Source of the DNA: Edaphochlamys debaryana
Lineage: Eukaryota > Chlorophyta > Chlorophyceae > Chlamydomonadales
DNA length: 64,000 bases
Reading direction: 5' to 3'
Assembly: GCA_016858145.1 (NCBI GenBank)
Contig: JAEHOE010000161.1
Location: forward strand, 62,001 to 126,000
The position numbers and the translations under genes were made by a program. Below, piece after piece: positions 46,377 through 59,176 of this stretch; the stretch's first letter is position 1; every line of letters starts with the position of its first letter. The notes under the pieces are model-generated. The model was not told the origin of the DNA and made no database searches. It saw nothing but the letters and a program-made list of their open reading frames with translations.

Positions 46377-49300
46377 ATGACCAGATTACTGCTGGTCACT
46401 GTCCTGCTGGTGGTCGCGGCGGCCGGCGAGCATGGCGTGCCGGCTGACACGCGCAACTGGCGCTCGGGGCTGACGGGAGCCGCACACCAGAGCGGGAGCG
46501 GGGGAGCAGGTGGGTGGCCTCCCGGCCGCTGTGATGGGTGAGATAGCGTGCTGGAGTGGCCTTGGAGGGGGCAGGAGAGGGCCTGTGGAGGCGGCGCGGG
46601 TGACGCCTGAAGCCGCCTGGAGGCTGCTGGAGCCTGCCACAGGCAGCACGACCCCTCCCCCATCTCAAACCAATCCACACAGCCCACATGGCTCGACCCA
46701 GCCCCTCGTTTTTCCGCGCCCGCGCTCCCGACCACTGCCCCACACCTGACCGCCCTGCCTCCCTTGCAGGAGGCCGGGGCCTCCTGCAGGGCGCCGACGC
46801 CCCTCCCGGCGAGCCCCCCACAGCCCCTGGCGACGGCAACGGCGCCGGACCCCACCCGCCCTCGCCCAGACCTCCACCCCGCCCGCCCCGCCCACCTCCC
46901 CGGCCGCCTTCGCCGCCTGACCGTCCGCCGCGGCCGCCCCGGCCCCCACCTCGCTCCCCACGGCGGCCCTCGGCCCCCGGTCGCCCCCTCCGGCTGCAGT
47001 CGCCCAAGCCGGAAGCGGACCGGTTCCCACCTGCTCCGCCCGGGGACCCCTCCGCGCCACAACCACTGCCTGCTCCGGACCTAGAGGTTCCACCGGGCAC
47101 GGACTCGGGTCCAGAGCTACCCCCGTCCTCAGCCTCCAGGCCAGGGCCGCCCCCATGGGAAGCGCCGCCGGGGCAGCCGGGCCGGCCCCGGCCGCCGCCT
47201 CCGCCGGGGGTCGCCGCCGCGGGGCGGCCGCGGCGGCCCCCCGGCCAACCGTACCTCCCGCCCTGGATACCGCTCGCGCCCTACCGCCCGGTGGACGCCT
47301 CCCATCCGAGCCAGCCCCTGGCTCCGGCTCCGGCTCCGCCTTTGCTGGGGTCTGGGCCGCCGCCCCTCGCGCAACCGATGTTGCAGCCGCCCGTACTGCC
47401 AACTACTCCCCCACTGCCCCCGCCGGGGTCGCCTGCTGACAACCCCGGCCAGCCGCCACGGAGCCCCCGGCCCCCGCCCCGGCCGCCCCGCACCCCTCCC
47501 CGGCCGCCCAAGGGCCCGCCCCAGCCCGAGCGGCCACCGCAGCCACCCAGGGAGCCCTCCCCCCCGAGACCGCCCCGGCCGCCCCCAAAGCCCCGGCCAC
47601 CGCCCCGGCAGCCGCCCAGCCCCGTCGCCGCCACGGCCCCACCGGACACGCTCCCGCCCGGGGAGCCGCCGGCGTTCCCGCGTTGGCCATCTGGGGAGCA
47701 CCCGGCTTTCCCCCATTGGCCGGAAAGCCCGCCACCGCCGGAACCAGCCGCCCCCCCATCGCTCCCCCCTCCCTCCTCGGAGCCCTCCCGGGTCCCCAAC
47801 GCGGTCCTTCCTCCGTCTCTCTTATTGGCACCGGCCCAGCCGCCCAGCCCCCCGCTGGGACTCCCTCCGCCGCCCCATCAGCCCCCTCACCGCCCATCCC
47901 CGCCCCAGCTCCCTGCCTCCCGGCCGGCCCCCTCGCCTCCTCGGAGCCCCTCTCCCCCGCCGCGGCCCCGCCCCCCACCGCAGCCACGCAAACCCCCATC
48001 CCCTGGCACCCCTGCCCTCTCTCCTCTGAGCCCTCCTGCATACCCGCCGCCCCTCGAGCCGTTTGAGCCGTCGGCACAGCGGGAACCTCCGGCTCCTGAC
48101 GAGCCGCCAGCGGAGCCCTCTCGTACAGAGCTCACGCCCTGGTCACCTAGGGTTCCCACGAGCCCGCAGCAGGAGCACCCTCCAGCGCCGCCTCCGCGAG
48201 CCGTGGAGTCGTCACCGCTCGTGCCTCCCAGAGTGCAGCCGCCAGTGCCCCCAGCCGTTGCCCTGCCCCCGCCCAGCTCAACACCGCAATCCCCCGCTCA
48301 GCCGCCCCGCCCCCCACGGCCCCCGCCCCGGTCCCCCCGGACCCCTCCCAGGCCGCCCAAGGGCCCGCCCGAGCCAGAGCGGCCGCCGCAGCCACCCAGA
48401 GAGCCCTCCCCGCCGAGACCCCCCCGGCCGCCCCCCAAGCCCCGACCTCCGCCACGGCAGCCGCCCAGCCCCATTGCTGCCACGGCCCCATCGGACACGC
48501 CGACGCCTGGGGAGCCGCCGGCTTTCCCTGATTGGCCATCTGAGGAGCCTCCAGCGGTCCCCAAGGGCTCTGGGAGCCCGCCGCCTCAGCCGGGTCCGCC
48601 CGCCCCGCCATCATATCCACCGGCGCAGCCCCCCCCAGTCCCCAGCCCCGCTGTGCCTCAGTCACCGGCCCAACCGCCCAGCCCGGCCCCGGGACTTCCT
48701 CCTCCTCCTCGCCAGCCCCTCCGATCCCCTTCCCCTCCACGCCCGCCGCCCCGCCTGCCCCGGCAACCGCCGTCCCCGCCTCGGCTCCCGGCCTCCCCTC
48801 CCCGGCATCCCTCGCCGCCTCGGAGCCCCTCTCCGCCACCCCGGCCCCGGCCCCCGCCGCAGCCCCGCAAGCCCCCCTCCCCGATTCCCCCTTCAGTGGC
48901 CCCGCCGGCGTACCCACCATCCCCCGTGACACCAGAGCCGGCGCCGGTTCCTCAAACGCAGCCCGTGCCACCGCTGGCGGTACCGCCCCCGACGGCACAG
49001 CGAGAGCCTTCTCCTCCTGACGAGCCGCCAGTGGAGCCCTCCCAAGCAGGGCTGCCGCCCTGGATGCCTGACGCCCCCACCAGCCGTGAGCCGAACCACC
49101 CTCCACCGCCTCCGCAAGTGGTGGATCTGTCACCGGTCGTGCCACCAAGAGAGCAGACCCCCTTACCGCCGGCCACGCCCTCCGTGGTATCGCCGCCTCA
49201 GGTCCCCTCTCAGCCGCCCCGCCCCCCACGGCCCCCGCCCCGACCCCCCCGCACCCCTCCCCGGCCGCCCAAGGGCCCGCCCCAGCCAGAGCGGCCGCCG

Positions 49301-52300
49301 CAGCCACCCAGGGAGCCCTCCCCGCCGAGACCCCCCCGGCCGCCCCCCAAGCCCCGGCCACCGCCACGGCAGCCGCCCAGCCCCGTCGCCGCCACGGCCC
49401 CACCGGACATGCCGACGCCTGGGGTGCCGCCGGCGTTCCCTGATTGGCCATCTGAGGAGCCTCCAGCGGTCCCCGAGGGCTCTGGGAGCCCGCCGCCCCA
49501 GCCAGGTCAGCCCGCCCCTCCATCATATCCATCGGCGCAGCCCCCTCCAGTCCCCAGCTCCGCTGTTCCTCAGTCACCCGCACCGTCACCGGCCCAGCCA
49601 TCTAGCCCCCCTCCGGACCTCCCTCCTCCACCTCGCCAGCCCCTCCGCTCCCCTTCCCCTCCCCGACCGCCGCCCCGCCTGCCCCGGCCACCGCCCTCCC
49701 CGCCCCGCCTGCCAGCCTCCCCTCCCCGCCTCCCCTCGCCGCCACGGAGCCCCTCTCCGCCGCCCCGGCCCCGGCCCCCACCGCAGCCCCGCAAGCCCCC
49801 CTCCCCGATCCCCCCTTTAGTGGCCCCGCCGGCGTATCCGCCGCCCCCCGAGCCGTCTGAGGAGCTGCCCCCCTGGATGCCGCTCCGTCCCGTCCAAGGA
49901 CCAACGGAGCCCTTAGCCCCGCCGGCGCCGGCCACATCCCCGCCGCCCGCCCCGACCCCAAAGGTGTTTCCAGTGCCTTCCCCGTGGGCGCAGCCGGGGA
50001 TGCCACCGCCTCCGGATGAGAGGCCAGAAGGGTCCCTCATGCCGCGCCTCCCACCCTGGATGCCGGACGCCCCCACCAGCCCCGATCCAGGCCACCTTCA
50101 TCCCCCGCCTCCGCCGGACGCTGGTCCACCGCCGTCTCGGTCACCGAGGGAGCAGCCGCCCGCATACCCCACCGCAGCCCTGCCCCCGCCGGGATCGCCG
50201 CCCGAAGCCCCCGCTCAGCCGCCCCGTCCCCCACGGCCCCCGCCCCGGCCCCCCCGCACCCCTCCACGGCCGCCCAAGGGCCCGCCCCAGCCAGAGCGGC
50301 CGCTGCAGCCACCCAGGGAGCCCTCCCCGCTGAGACCGCCTCGGCCGCCCCCCAAGCCCAGGCCTTCCCCCCGGCAGCCGCCCAGCCCCCTCGTCTCCAC
50401 GGCCCCACCGGACACGCCACAGCCTTGGGTGCCGCCGGCGTTCCCTGATTGGCCATCTGAGGAGCCTCCAGCGGTCCCCGAGGGCTCTGGGAGCCCGCCG
50501 CCTCAGCCGGGTCCGCCCGCCCCGCCATCATATCCACCGGCGCAGCCCCCCCCAGTCCCCAGCCCCGCTGTGCCTCGGTCACCAGCACCGTCACCGGCCC
50601 ATCCGCCCCGCCCGCCTCCGGACCTCCCTCCTCCACCTCGCCAGCCCCTCCGCTCCCCCCGCTCCTCCCCGTCCGCCGCCCCGCCTGCCCCGGCCGCCAC
50701 CCTCCCCGCCCCGCCTCCCCTCGCCTCCTCGGAGCCCCTCTCCGCCGCCCCGGCCCCGACCCCCACCCCAGCTCCGCAAGGCCCCCTCCCCGATCCCCCC
50801 TCCGCTGGGCCCGCCTGCCTACCCACCATCCCCCGTGACCCTCGGGCCCCCTCGGACGATGCCACCCTGGCTGCCCCTTGCACCCTTCGTGGGAACGAGG
50901 CAACCGTCTGCCCCACCGGCGGTGGACGCGCAGCCACCTCCCGCTCAGGCCCCGCCGGCTCAAGCGGTCCCGCCCCCGTCGGCACAGCCGGGGACGTCAC
51001 GTCCTCACAAGCCGCCACCGGAGACTTCCCAGCCGCCTCCCCATATGCATGGGGCCCCGATGCACCCGGAACAGGGCGGCCCCCATGCCCCTCCAGCTCC
51101 GCCGGACGCTGGTCCACCGCCGTCTCGGTCACCGAGGGAGCAGCCGCCCGCATACCCCACCGCAGCCCTGTCCCCGCCGGGATCCGCCGCCCGAAGCCCC
51201 CGCTCAGCCGCCCCGTCCCCCACGGCCCCCGCCCCGGCCCCCCCGCACCCCTCCACGGCCGCCCAAGGGCCCGCCCCAGCCAGAGCGGGCCGCTGCAGCC
51301 ACCCAGGGAGCCCTCCCCGCTGAGACCGCCTCGGCCGCCCCCCAAGCCCAGGCCTTCCCCCCGGCAGCCGCCCAGCCCCCTCGTCTCCACGGCCCCACCG
51401 GACACGCCACAGCCTTGGGTGCCGCCGGCGTTCCCTGATTGGCCATCTGAGGAGCCTCCAGCGGTCCCCGAGGGCTCTGGGAGCCCGCCGCCTCAGCCTG
51501 GTCCGCCCGCCCCGCCATCATATCCACCGGCGCAGCCCCCCCCAGTCCCCAGCCCCGCTGTGCCTCGGTCACCAGCACCGTCACCGGCCCATCCGCCCCG
51601 CCCGCCTCCGGACCTCCCTCCTCCACCTCGCCAGCCCCTCCGCTCCCCCGCTCCTCCCCGTCCGCCGCCCCGCCTGCCCCGGCCGCCACCCTCCCCGCCC
51701 CGCCTCCCCTCGCCTCCTCGGAGCCCCTCTCCGCCGCCCCGGCCCCGACCCCCACCCCAGCTCCGCAAGGCCCCCTCCCCGATCCCCCCTCCGCTGGGCC
51801 CGCCTGCCTACCCACCATCCCCCGTGACCCTCGGGCCCCCTCGGACGATGCCACCCTGGCTGCCCCTTGCACCCTTCGTGGGAACGAGGCAACCGTCTGC
51901 CCCACCGGCGGTGGACGCGCAGCCACCTCCCGCTCAGGCCCCGCCGGCTCAAGCGGTCCCGCCCCCGTCGGCACAGCCGGGGACGTCACGTCCTCACAAG
52001 CCGCCACCGGAGACTTCCCAGCCGCCTCCCCATATGCATGGGGCCCCGATGCACCCGGAACAGGGCGGCCCCCATGCCCCTCCAGCTCCGCCGGACGCTG
52101 GTCCACCGCCGTCTCGGTCACCGAGGGAGCAGCCGCCCGCATACCCCACCGCAGCCCTGTCCCCGCCGGGATCGCCGCCCGAAGCCCCCGCTCAGCCGCC
52201 CCGTCCCCCACGGCCCCCGCCCCGGCCCCCCCGCACCCCTCCACGGCCGCCCAAGGGCCCGCCCCAGCCAGAGCGGCCGCTGCAGCCACCCAGGGAGCCC

Positions 52301-55300
52301 TCCCCGCTGAGACCGCCCCGGCCGCCCCCCAAGCCCAGGCCTCCCCCCCGGCAGCCGCCCAGCCCCCTCGTCTCCACGGCCCCACCGGACACGCCACCGC
52401 CTGGGGAGCCGCCAGCGTTCCCTGATTGGCCATCCGAGGAGCCTCCAGCGGTCCCCGAGGGCCCTGGGAGCCCGCCGCCCCAGCCGGGTCCATCCACTCC
52501 TTCATCATATCCGCCGGCGCAGCCCCCCCCGGTCCCCAGCCCCACTGTTCCTCAGTCACCGGCCCAACCGCCCAGCCCGCCCCCGGGACTTCCTCCTCCT
52601 CCTCACCAGCCCCTCCGCTCCCCTTCCCCTCCCCGTCCGCCGCCCCGCCTGCCCCGGCCGCCGCCCTCCCCGCCCCGCCTGCCAGCCTCCCCTCCCCGCC
52701 TCCCCTCGCTCCCTCGGAGCCCCTCTCCGCCGCCCCGGCCCCGGCCCCCGCCGCAGCCCCGCAAGCCCCCCTCCCCGATTCCCCCTTCAGTGGCCCCGCC
52801 GGCGTACCCGCCATCCCCCGTGACACCAGAGCCGGCGCCGGTTCCTCAAACGCAGCCCGTGCCACCGCTGGCGATACCGCCCCCGCTGGCACAGCCGGGA
52901 ATGCCGCCGCCTCGAGCGCCCAACGGGCCGCCACGGGAGCCTTCCCAACCACGGCCCCCAATGCCAAGGGTACCGACGAACCCAGAGCAGGACGGCCCTC
53001 ATACACCTCGATCTCCGCCGGACGCTGGTCCATCACCGTCTCCGTCACCGAGGGAGCAGCCGCCCGCATACCCCACCGCAGCCCTGTCCCCGCCGAGCTC
53101 AACACCAGAAGCCCCCTCTCAGCCGCCCCACCCCCCACGGCCCCCGCCCCGGCCCCCCCGCACCCCTCCACGGCCGCCCAAGGGCCCGCCCCAGCCAGAG
53201 CGGCCGCCGCAGCCACCCAGGGAGCCCTCCCCGCCGAGACCCCCCCGGCCGCCGCCCAAGCCCCGGCCTGCCCCCCGGCAGCCGCCCAGCCCCGTCGCCG
53301 CCACGGCCCCACCGGACACGCAACCGCCTGGGGAGCCGCCCGCGTTCCCTGATTGGCCATCTGAGGAGCCGCCTGCGGTCCCTGAGGGCCCTGGGAGCCC
53401 GCCGCCCCAGCGGGGTCCGCCCGCCCCGCCATCATTTCCACCGGCGCAGCCCCCCCCAGTCCCCAGCCCCGCTGTGCCTCGGTCACCGGCCCATCCGCCC
53501 AGCCCGCCCCCGGACATCCCTCCGCCACCTCGCCAGCCCCTCCGATCCCCTCCCCCTCCCCGGCCACCGCCCCGCCTGCCCCGGCCACCGCCCTCCCCGC
53601 CCCGCCTGCCAGCCTCCCCTCCCCGCCTCCCCTCGCTCCCTCGGAGCCCCTCTCCCCCGCCGCGTCCCCGGCCCCCGCCCCAGCCACGCAAGCCCCCAGG
53701 CCCGGTACCCAGTCTACTTAGCCCCCCTGCGTACCCGCCGCCCCCCGAGCCGTCTGAGGAGCTGCCCCCCTGGATGCCGCTCCGTCCCATCCAAGGACCA
53801 ACGAAGCCCCGCACCCCGCCAGCGCCGGGCACACACCCACCGCCAGCCCCGACCCCAACGGTTCCGCCATCAGGGGTCCCGCCTCCAGTGGTTGCGTCGC
53901 CGCCCCTGCATCCTCCGTCACCACCGCCGCTGCCTCCGCCTCCTTCACCGCAGCGGGCCCTGAGCCCTGGGTTGCCGCCGCCGCACCCTGCTCCGTCGAC
54001 CCTTCCGCCCCCTCCCTCTCCTCCACCTCCGCCTCAGCCGCCTCCGCCTCTACTGCCGCCAGCGCCTCCGCTTCCTCAGCCCGCAAGCCCTGACGTGCCG
54101 CCGCCCCTCCCTGAGCCGTCGGCCCCACCGCCGCCGCCCCCACCGCCTCCGCCTCCGCCTCTGCTGCCGCCAGTGCCCCGGCCGTCGCCCGTCAGCCCTG
54201 ACGTGCCGCCGCCCCACCCGGAGCCGTCGGCCCCACCGCCGCCGCCCCCACCGCCTCCGCCTCTGCTGCCGCCAGTGCCCCCGCCGTCGCCCGTCAGCCC
54301 TGACGTGCCGCCGCCCCACCCGGAGCCGTCGGCCCCACCGCCGCCGCACCCACCCGTGCCTCTACCGGCTCCTCCGCCTCCGCCGCCGTCTCCCTACCCT
54401 CCTCCTCCTCCGCCGCCTCCTTCGTTGTCGCCGCCGCTCGATCCTTCGTTGCCTCCTCCTCGTTCCCAGCCGTCGCCACCGCCAGCCCCCCCTTTGCCTC
54501 TTCCTCCGTCGCCGCCACCCCATCCTCCGCCATATGCTCCTCCCACACCGCCCCCTCCCTCCCCACCACCTCCAAATCCTCCTCCCTCCCCTCCTCCTCC
54601 CCATCCGCCGCCTCCCTCCCCACTGCCTCCCTCCCCACCACCTCCTTATTCTCTTCCCTCGCCGCTGCCACCCCTGCCTCCGCCTCCCCCACCCCCCTCG
54701 CCACCGCCTCCTCCTCCTCCTCCCTCACCTCGCCCTCCCAAGCCACCTCCTTCACCTCCTCCTCCCTCGCCTTATCCTCCCTCCCCTCTCCCTCCTTCGC
54801 CGCCACCTCCCTCGCCGCCACCCCTACCTCTGCCTCCCCCCACCCCCCTCGCCACCGCCTCCTCCTCCTCCTCCCTCCCCTGTCCCTCCCTCGCCACCAC
54901 CTCCTTCACCTCCGCCCCCCTCGCCGTATCCTCCCTCCCCTCTTCCTCCATGGCCGCCGCCTCCCTCGCCGCCGCCACCCTTGCCTCCGCCTCCCTCATC
55001 CCCCTCGCCACCACCTCCCTCGCCTCCACCTCCTTCACCTCCCCCTCCCTCGCCCCCACCTCCTTCACCTCCTCCTCCCTCTCCTTATCTGCCCTCGCCG
55101 CCGCCACCCCTTCCTCCGCCTCCCCCACCCCCCTCGCCACCACCTCCTTCACCTTCTCCTCCTCCCTCGCCTTATCCTCCCTTACCTGTCCCTCCCTCGC
55201 CGCCGCCACCCCTGCCTCCGCCTCCCCCACCCCCCTCGCCACCGCCTCCCTCGCCTCCACCTCCTTCACCTCCTCCCCCCCTCTCCTTATCCTCCCTCAC

Positions 55301-58300
55301 CTCCTCCTCCCTCCCCTCTTCCTCCATCGCCGCCGCCACCCCTGCCTCCGCCTCCCCCACCCCCCTCGCCTCCACCTCCTTCACCTCCGCCTCCCTCGCC
55401 ACCACCTCCTTCACCTCCTCCCCCCTCTCCTTATCCGCCCTCGCCGCCGCCACCCCTTCCTCCGCCTCCCCCACCCCCCTCGCCACCACCTCCTTCACCT
55501 CCTCCTCCTCCCTCGCCTTATCCTCCCTTACCTGTCCCTCCCTCGCCGCCGCCTCCCTCGCCGCCGCCACCCCTTCCTCCGCCTCCCCCACCCCCCTCGC
55601 CACCACCTCCTTCACCTCCTCCTCCTCCCTCGCCTTATCCTCCCTTACCTGTCCCTCCCTCGCCGCCACCTCCCTCGCCGCCGCCACCCCTGCCTCCGCC
55701 TCCCCCACCCCCCTCGCCACCGCCTCCCTCGCCTCCACCTCCTTCACCTCCTCCCCCCTCTCCTTATCCTCCCTCACCTTATCCTCCCTCCCCTCTTCCT
55801 CCATCGCCGCCGCCACCCCTGCCTCCACCTCCCCCACCCCCCTCGCCGCCGCCTCCCTCGCCTCCACCTCCTTCACCTCCGCCTCCCTCACCACCACCTC
55901 CTTCACCTCCTCCCCCCTCTCCTTATCCGCCCTCGCCGCCGCCACCCCTTCCTCCGCCTCCCCCACCCCCCTCGCCACCACCTCCTTCACCTCCTCCTCC
56001 TCCCTCGCCTTATCCTCCCTTACCTGTCCCTCCCTCGCCGCCGCCTCCCTTGCCGCCGCCACCCCTGCCTCCACCTCCCCCACCCCCCTCGCCGCCGCCT
56101 CCCTCGCCTCCACTTCCTTCACCTCCGCCTCCCTCGCCACCACCTCCTTCACCTCCTCCCCCCTCTCCTTATCCGCCCTCGCCGCCGCCACCCCTTCCTC
56201 CGCCTCCCCCACCCCCCCTCGCCACCACCTCCTTCACCTCCTCCTCCTCCCTCGCCTTATCCTCCCTCCCCTCTTCCTCCATCGCCGCCGCCTCCCTCGC
56301 CACCGCCACCCCTTCCTCCGCCTCCCCCACCCCCCTCGCCACCGCCCCCTCCTCCTCCCTCACCTCGCCCTCCCTCGCCACCACCGCCTTCACCTCCTCC
56401 TCCCTCCCCTTATCCTCCCTCCCCTGTCCCTCCCTCGCCGCCGCCTCTCTCGCCGCCGCCACCCTCGCCGCTGCCTCCTCCGCCCCCCTCGCCTCCACCT
56501 CCCTCGCCGCCGCCACCTCTGCCTTCTCCTCCTCCTCCCCCGCCACCACCTCCCTCGCCCCCACCTCCTTCACCTCCTCCTCCCTCACCGTATCCGCCCT
56601 CGCCGCCGCCACCCTCGCCGCCGCCTCCCCCACCCCCCCTCGCCTCCACCTCCTTCACCTCCTCCTCCCTCACCTCCACCTCCATCGCCGCCGCCACCCT
56701 CGCCGCCGCCTCCCCCATCCCCCTCACCACCACATCCCTCGCCCCCACCTCCTTCACCTCCTCTTCCCTCGCCGTATCCGCCCTCGCCCTATCCGCCCTC
56801 GCCGCCGCCACCCTCGCCGCTGCCTCCTCCGCCCCCCTCGCCACCGCCTCCTCCTCCCCCCTCACCTCCGCCTCCCTCGCCGCCACCCCTGCCTTTGCCT
56901 CCTTCACCTCCCTCTCCCACCTCTCCTCCTTCATTGCCTCCTCCTCCCCAACCTGCTCCACCCCCCCCATCCCCACCCGCTCCCCCCCCATCGTACCCTC
57001 TGGTGCCACCACCTCTCCCGCCTCCCAGCGAGCACTCCCCTCTTCCTCCCCTCCCACCGGCCTACCCACCTGCCCTTCCATCACCCGCTGTCGGCCTTCC
57101 CCTCAGCCAGCCCCCCCTGCCGACCCACCCCAGCCCCTATCATCTGGCAGTGCCCGCGCAGCCCCCGCCAGCCTCTCCCCCTCCTCCTTCGCCCCCAACC
57201 TTCCCCACCCCCCCGCCCTCACCACCTCGGATCAACCCCCGGAGCCCCCGCCCCGTGCCGCCCCCACCAAGGCCCCCCCGCCCTCCCCCGCCGCCTGCTC
57301 CCCGCCTCGCTCCGTCCCCCATCCACGCACCGCCTTCGCCACCGCCACATCTTCCCCCTTCCCCTGCTCCTCCCAAGCCGCCCCCACGGCCACCTCCTCG
57401 GTCGCCACCCCCTCCTCCACCCCCGTCCCCGCTCCCGCCCGCCCCCTCACCCCATCCTCCGGTGCCCCCACCTCCCACCCCGTCACCGTCACCGCCCGGC
57501 CCCCCGCGCTCCTCCGTGCCCCCTGGTGTCTCGCCCCCTCCCCCGCCTCCCTCTCCGCCTCCTCCATCGCCTCCGTCGCCCCCGGTACCCCCAACCCCTC
57601 CCTCCCCTCAGCCACCTCACCCGTCGCCCCGCCCTCCCGCGCCGCCTCCGGCCCCGCCCCAGCCCTCCGCTGCCGCGGCGCTGGCGGCACTGCAGACCCT
57701 GGGTGCGACCGACTCTGCAGAAATGGTGAGTGATGAATGTGGGGATGGATGGGGATGGGTGGGGACGGGACCGCTCGGGAGTGGGAGCGGGGTAAGGGGC
57801 CACAGATCCCTGCGCGCTGTCGTGTTGGCCCTTTGAAGGGAGAGGGGGTAAAGAAGGGCGTGCCTTGGGGGCGGGCGGCAGGAGACGGAGGAAGTGGCGT
57901 GGGGAGGTGAAGAGGGTTGCGGGCCACCAACCCCCGGGCGCACGGGGTCCACCCCCTCGACTCCCCCCCCGCGCCCGTGGGGGCCGTCCCTGACCCGCAC
58001 CCTACAATCCCTCCCCACCCTCCCCCCACCTCACCGCAAACACCCCCCGGCCCCTCTGCCCGCAGTCTGGCAGCCATGCCGTTGCCCTGCGCGCCGCGGC
58101 AGACGCAGCCGCCCTGCTGCCCCTGCTGCCGCGCCCCGGCGACCCCGGGCCCGGCCCTGGCCCTGGCCCCGACAGTCCTGCCCCCGACACCGCTGCCCAG
58201 GCGGCGGCGGAGCAAGCGGCGGCAGCGGCGGCGGTTGCCTCGGGGGCGGTGGCTCAGGTGGCGGCGGCGCTGGTGGACGGAGCGGACCTGAGGGACGGCC

Positions 58301-59125
58301 AGCAGGTGCGGAGGGGGCGGGGTGCGGCTGTGTGATGCGGTGTAGAGCGGGAATTGGGAGGCGGTGGGGTGCGCGAGGGCTTCTATTGAAGGGGCGGGGC
58401 CCCGGGGCTGGAGGTGCCGTACACTCCACGACCATGCCCAACCCGCCTGCGGTACACCTGTGTCTTGATCTCGCTCCACGCCCCATGCACCCCGTGCCCC
58501 CGCCCCCCCGCAGGCGCTTGCCACCCTGGCTGCCCTCACCTCCCTCTCCGGCGCCGCCTCGGGACTGACGCTGGCCGCCCCAGCCCGCTCCGCCCTGTTG
58601 GAGGCGGCGGCGGCACTGGCGGAGGCGCAGGCAGCGGCGGCGGCGGCAGCAGGCTCGGCGCCAGACCAGCCGCCGGGCGCCTGGCTTGGCGGCGGCGGCG
58701 GCAGCGCCGCTGAGGCCTTTGCAACGTCGGTGTGCGGCCTGCTGACGGCGTCGGCGCCAACCGGCGTCGCTGCCGCCTCCGCCGGCGGTGCGGCCCCCGC
58801 CGTCAGCGGCGCCGCTGAGGCCGCGGGCTGGCTGCCGCCAGCCCTGGGTGCAGCGCAGCAGCTGGCGGCGGCTCTGGCCCGGGAGGCCGTGGCCGGTGCG
58901 GCGGCCGGGGCGGCGGGAGCGCTGTCCGCTGGCGGCGGCGGTGTGTTCGTGGCGGCGGCGGCAGTGGACGCGGCCGCGGCTGGCGGCGGCAGCGCTGGAG
59001 AGGCTCTTACGCTGACGCTGAGGGCTGGAGGCGCCGGCGGCCCGCAGCGCCGCCGCCTGCTGTCGGGTGAAGCCCCAGGCCGGGTGCAGGCCCTGACGGC
59101 GGCAGCGCCTCGCTCCACTGCCGCT

Positions 59126-59176
<51 letters not shown>

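Noticed and set aside
51204..53687. Long minus-strand open frames opposite the proline-rich exon (up to 827 codons), and others over 54294-57084
   Set aside because: They are the complement of Pro codons (Gly/Ala/Glu/Arg repeats) with no start context, splice pattern or domain; stop codons are simply rare in this composition.
46688..57733. Taking the uninterrupted 3,681-codon plus-strand frame as the protein
   Set aside because: It lacks the signal-peptide exon and leaves the proline frame after 54.84 kb, where it reads TASLAST-like and HRLPRLH-like sequence. It also ends out of phase with the following exon.
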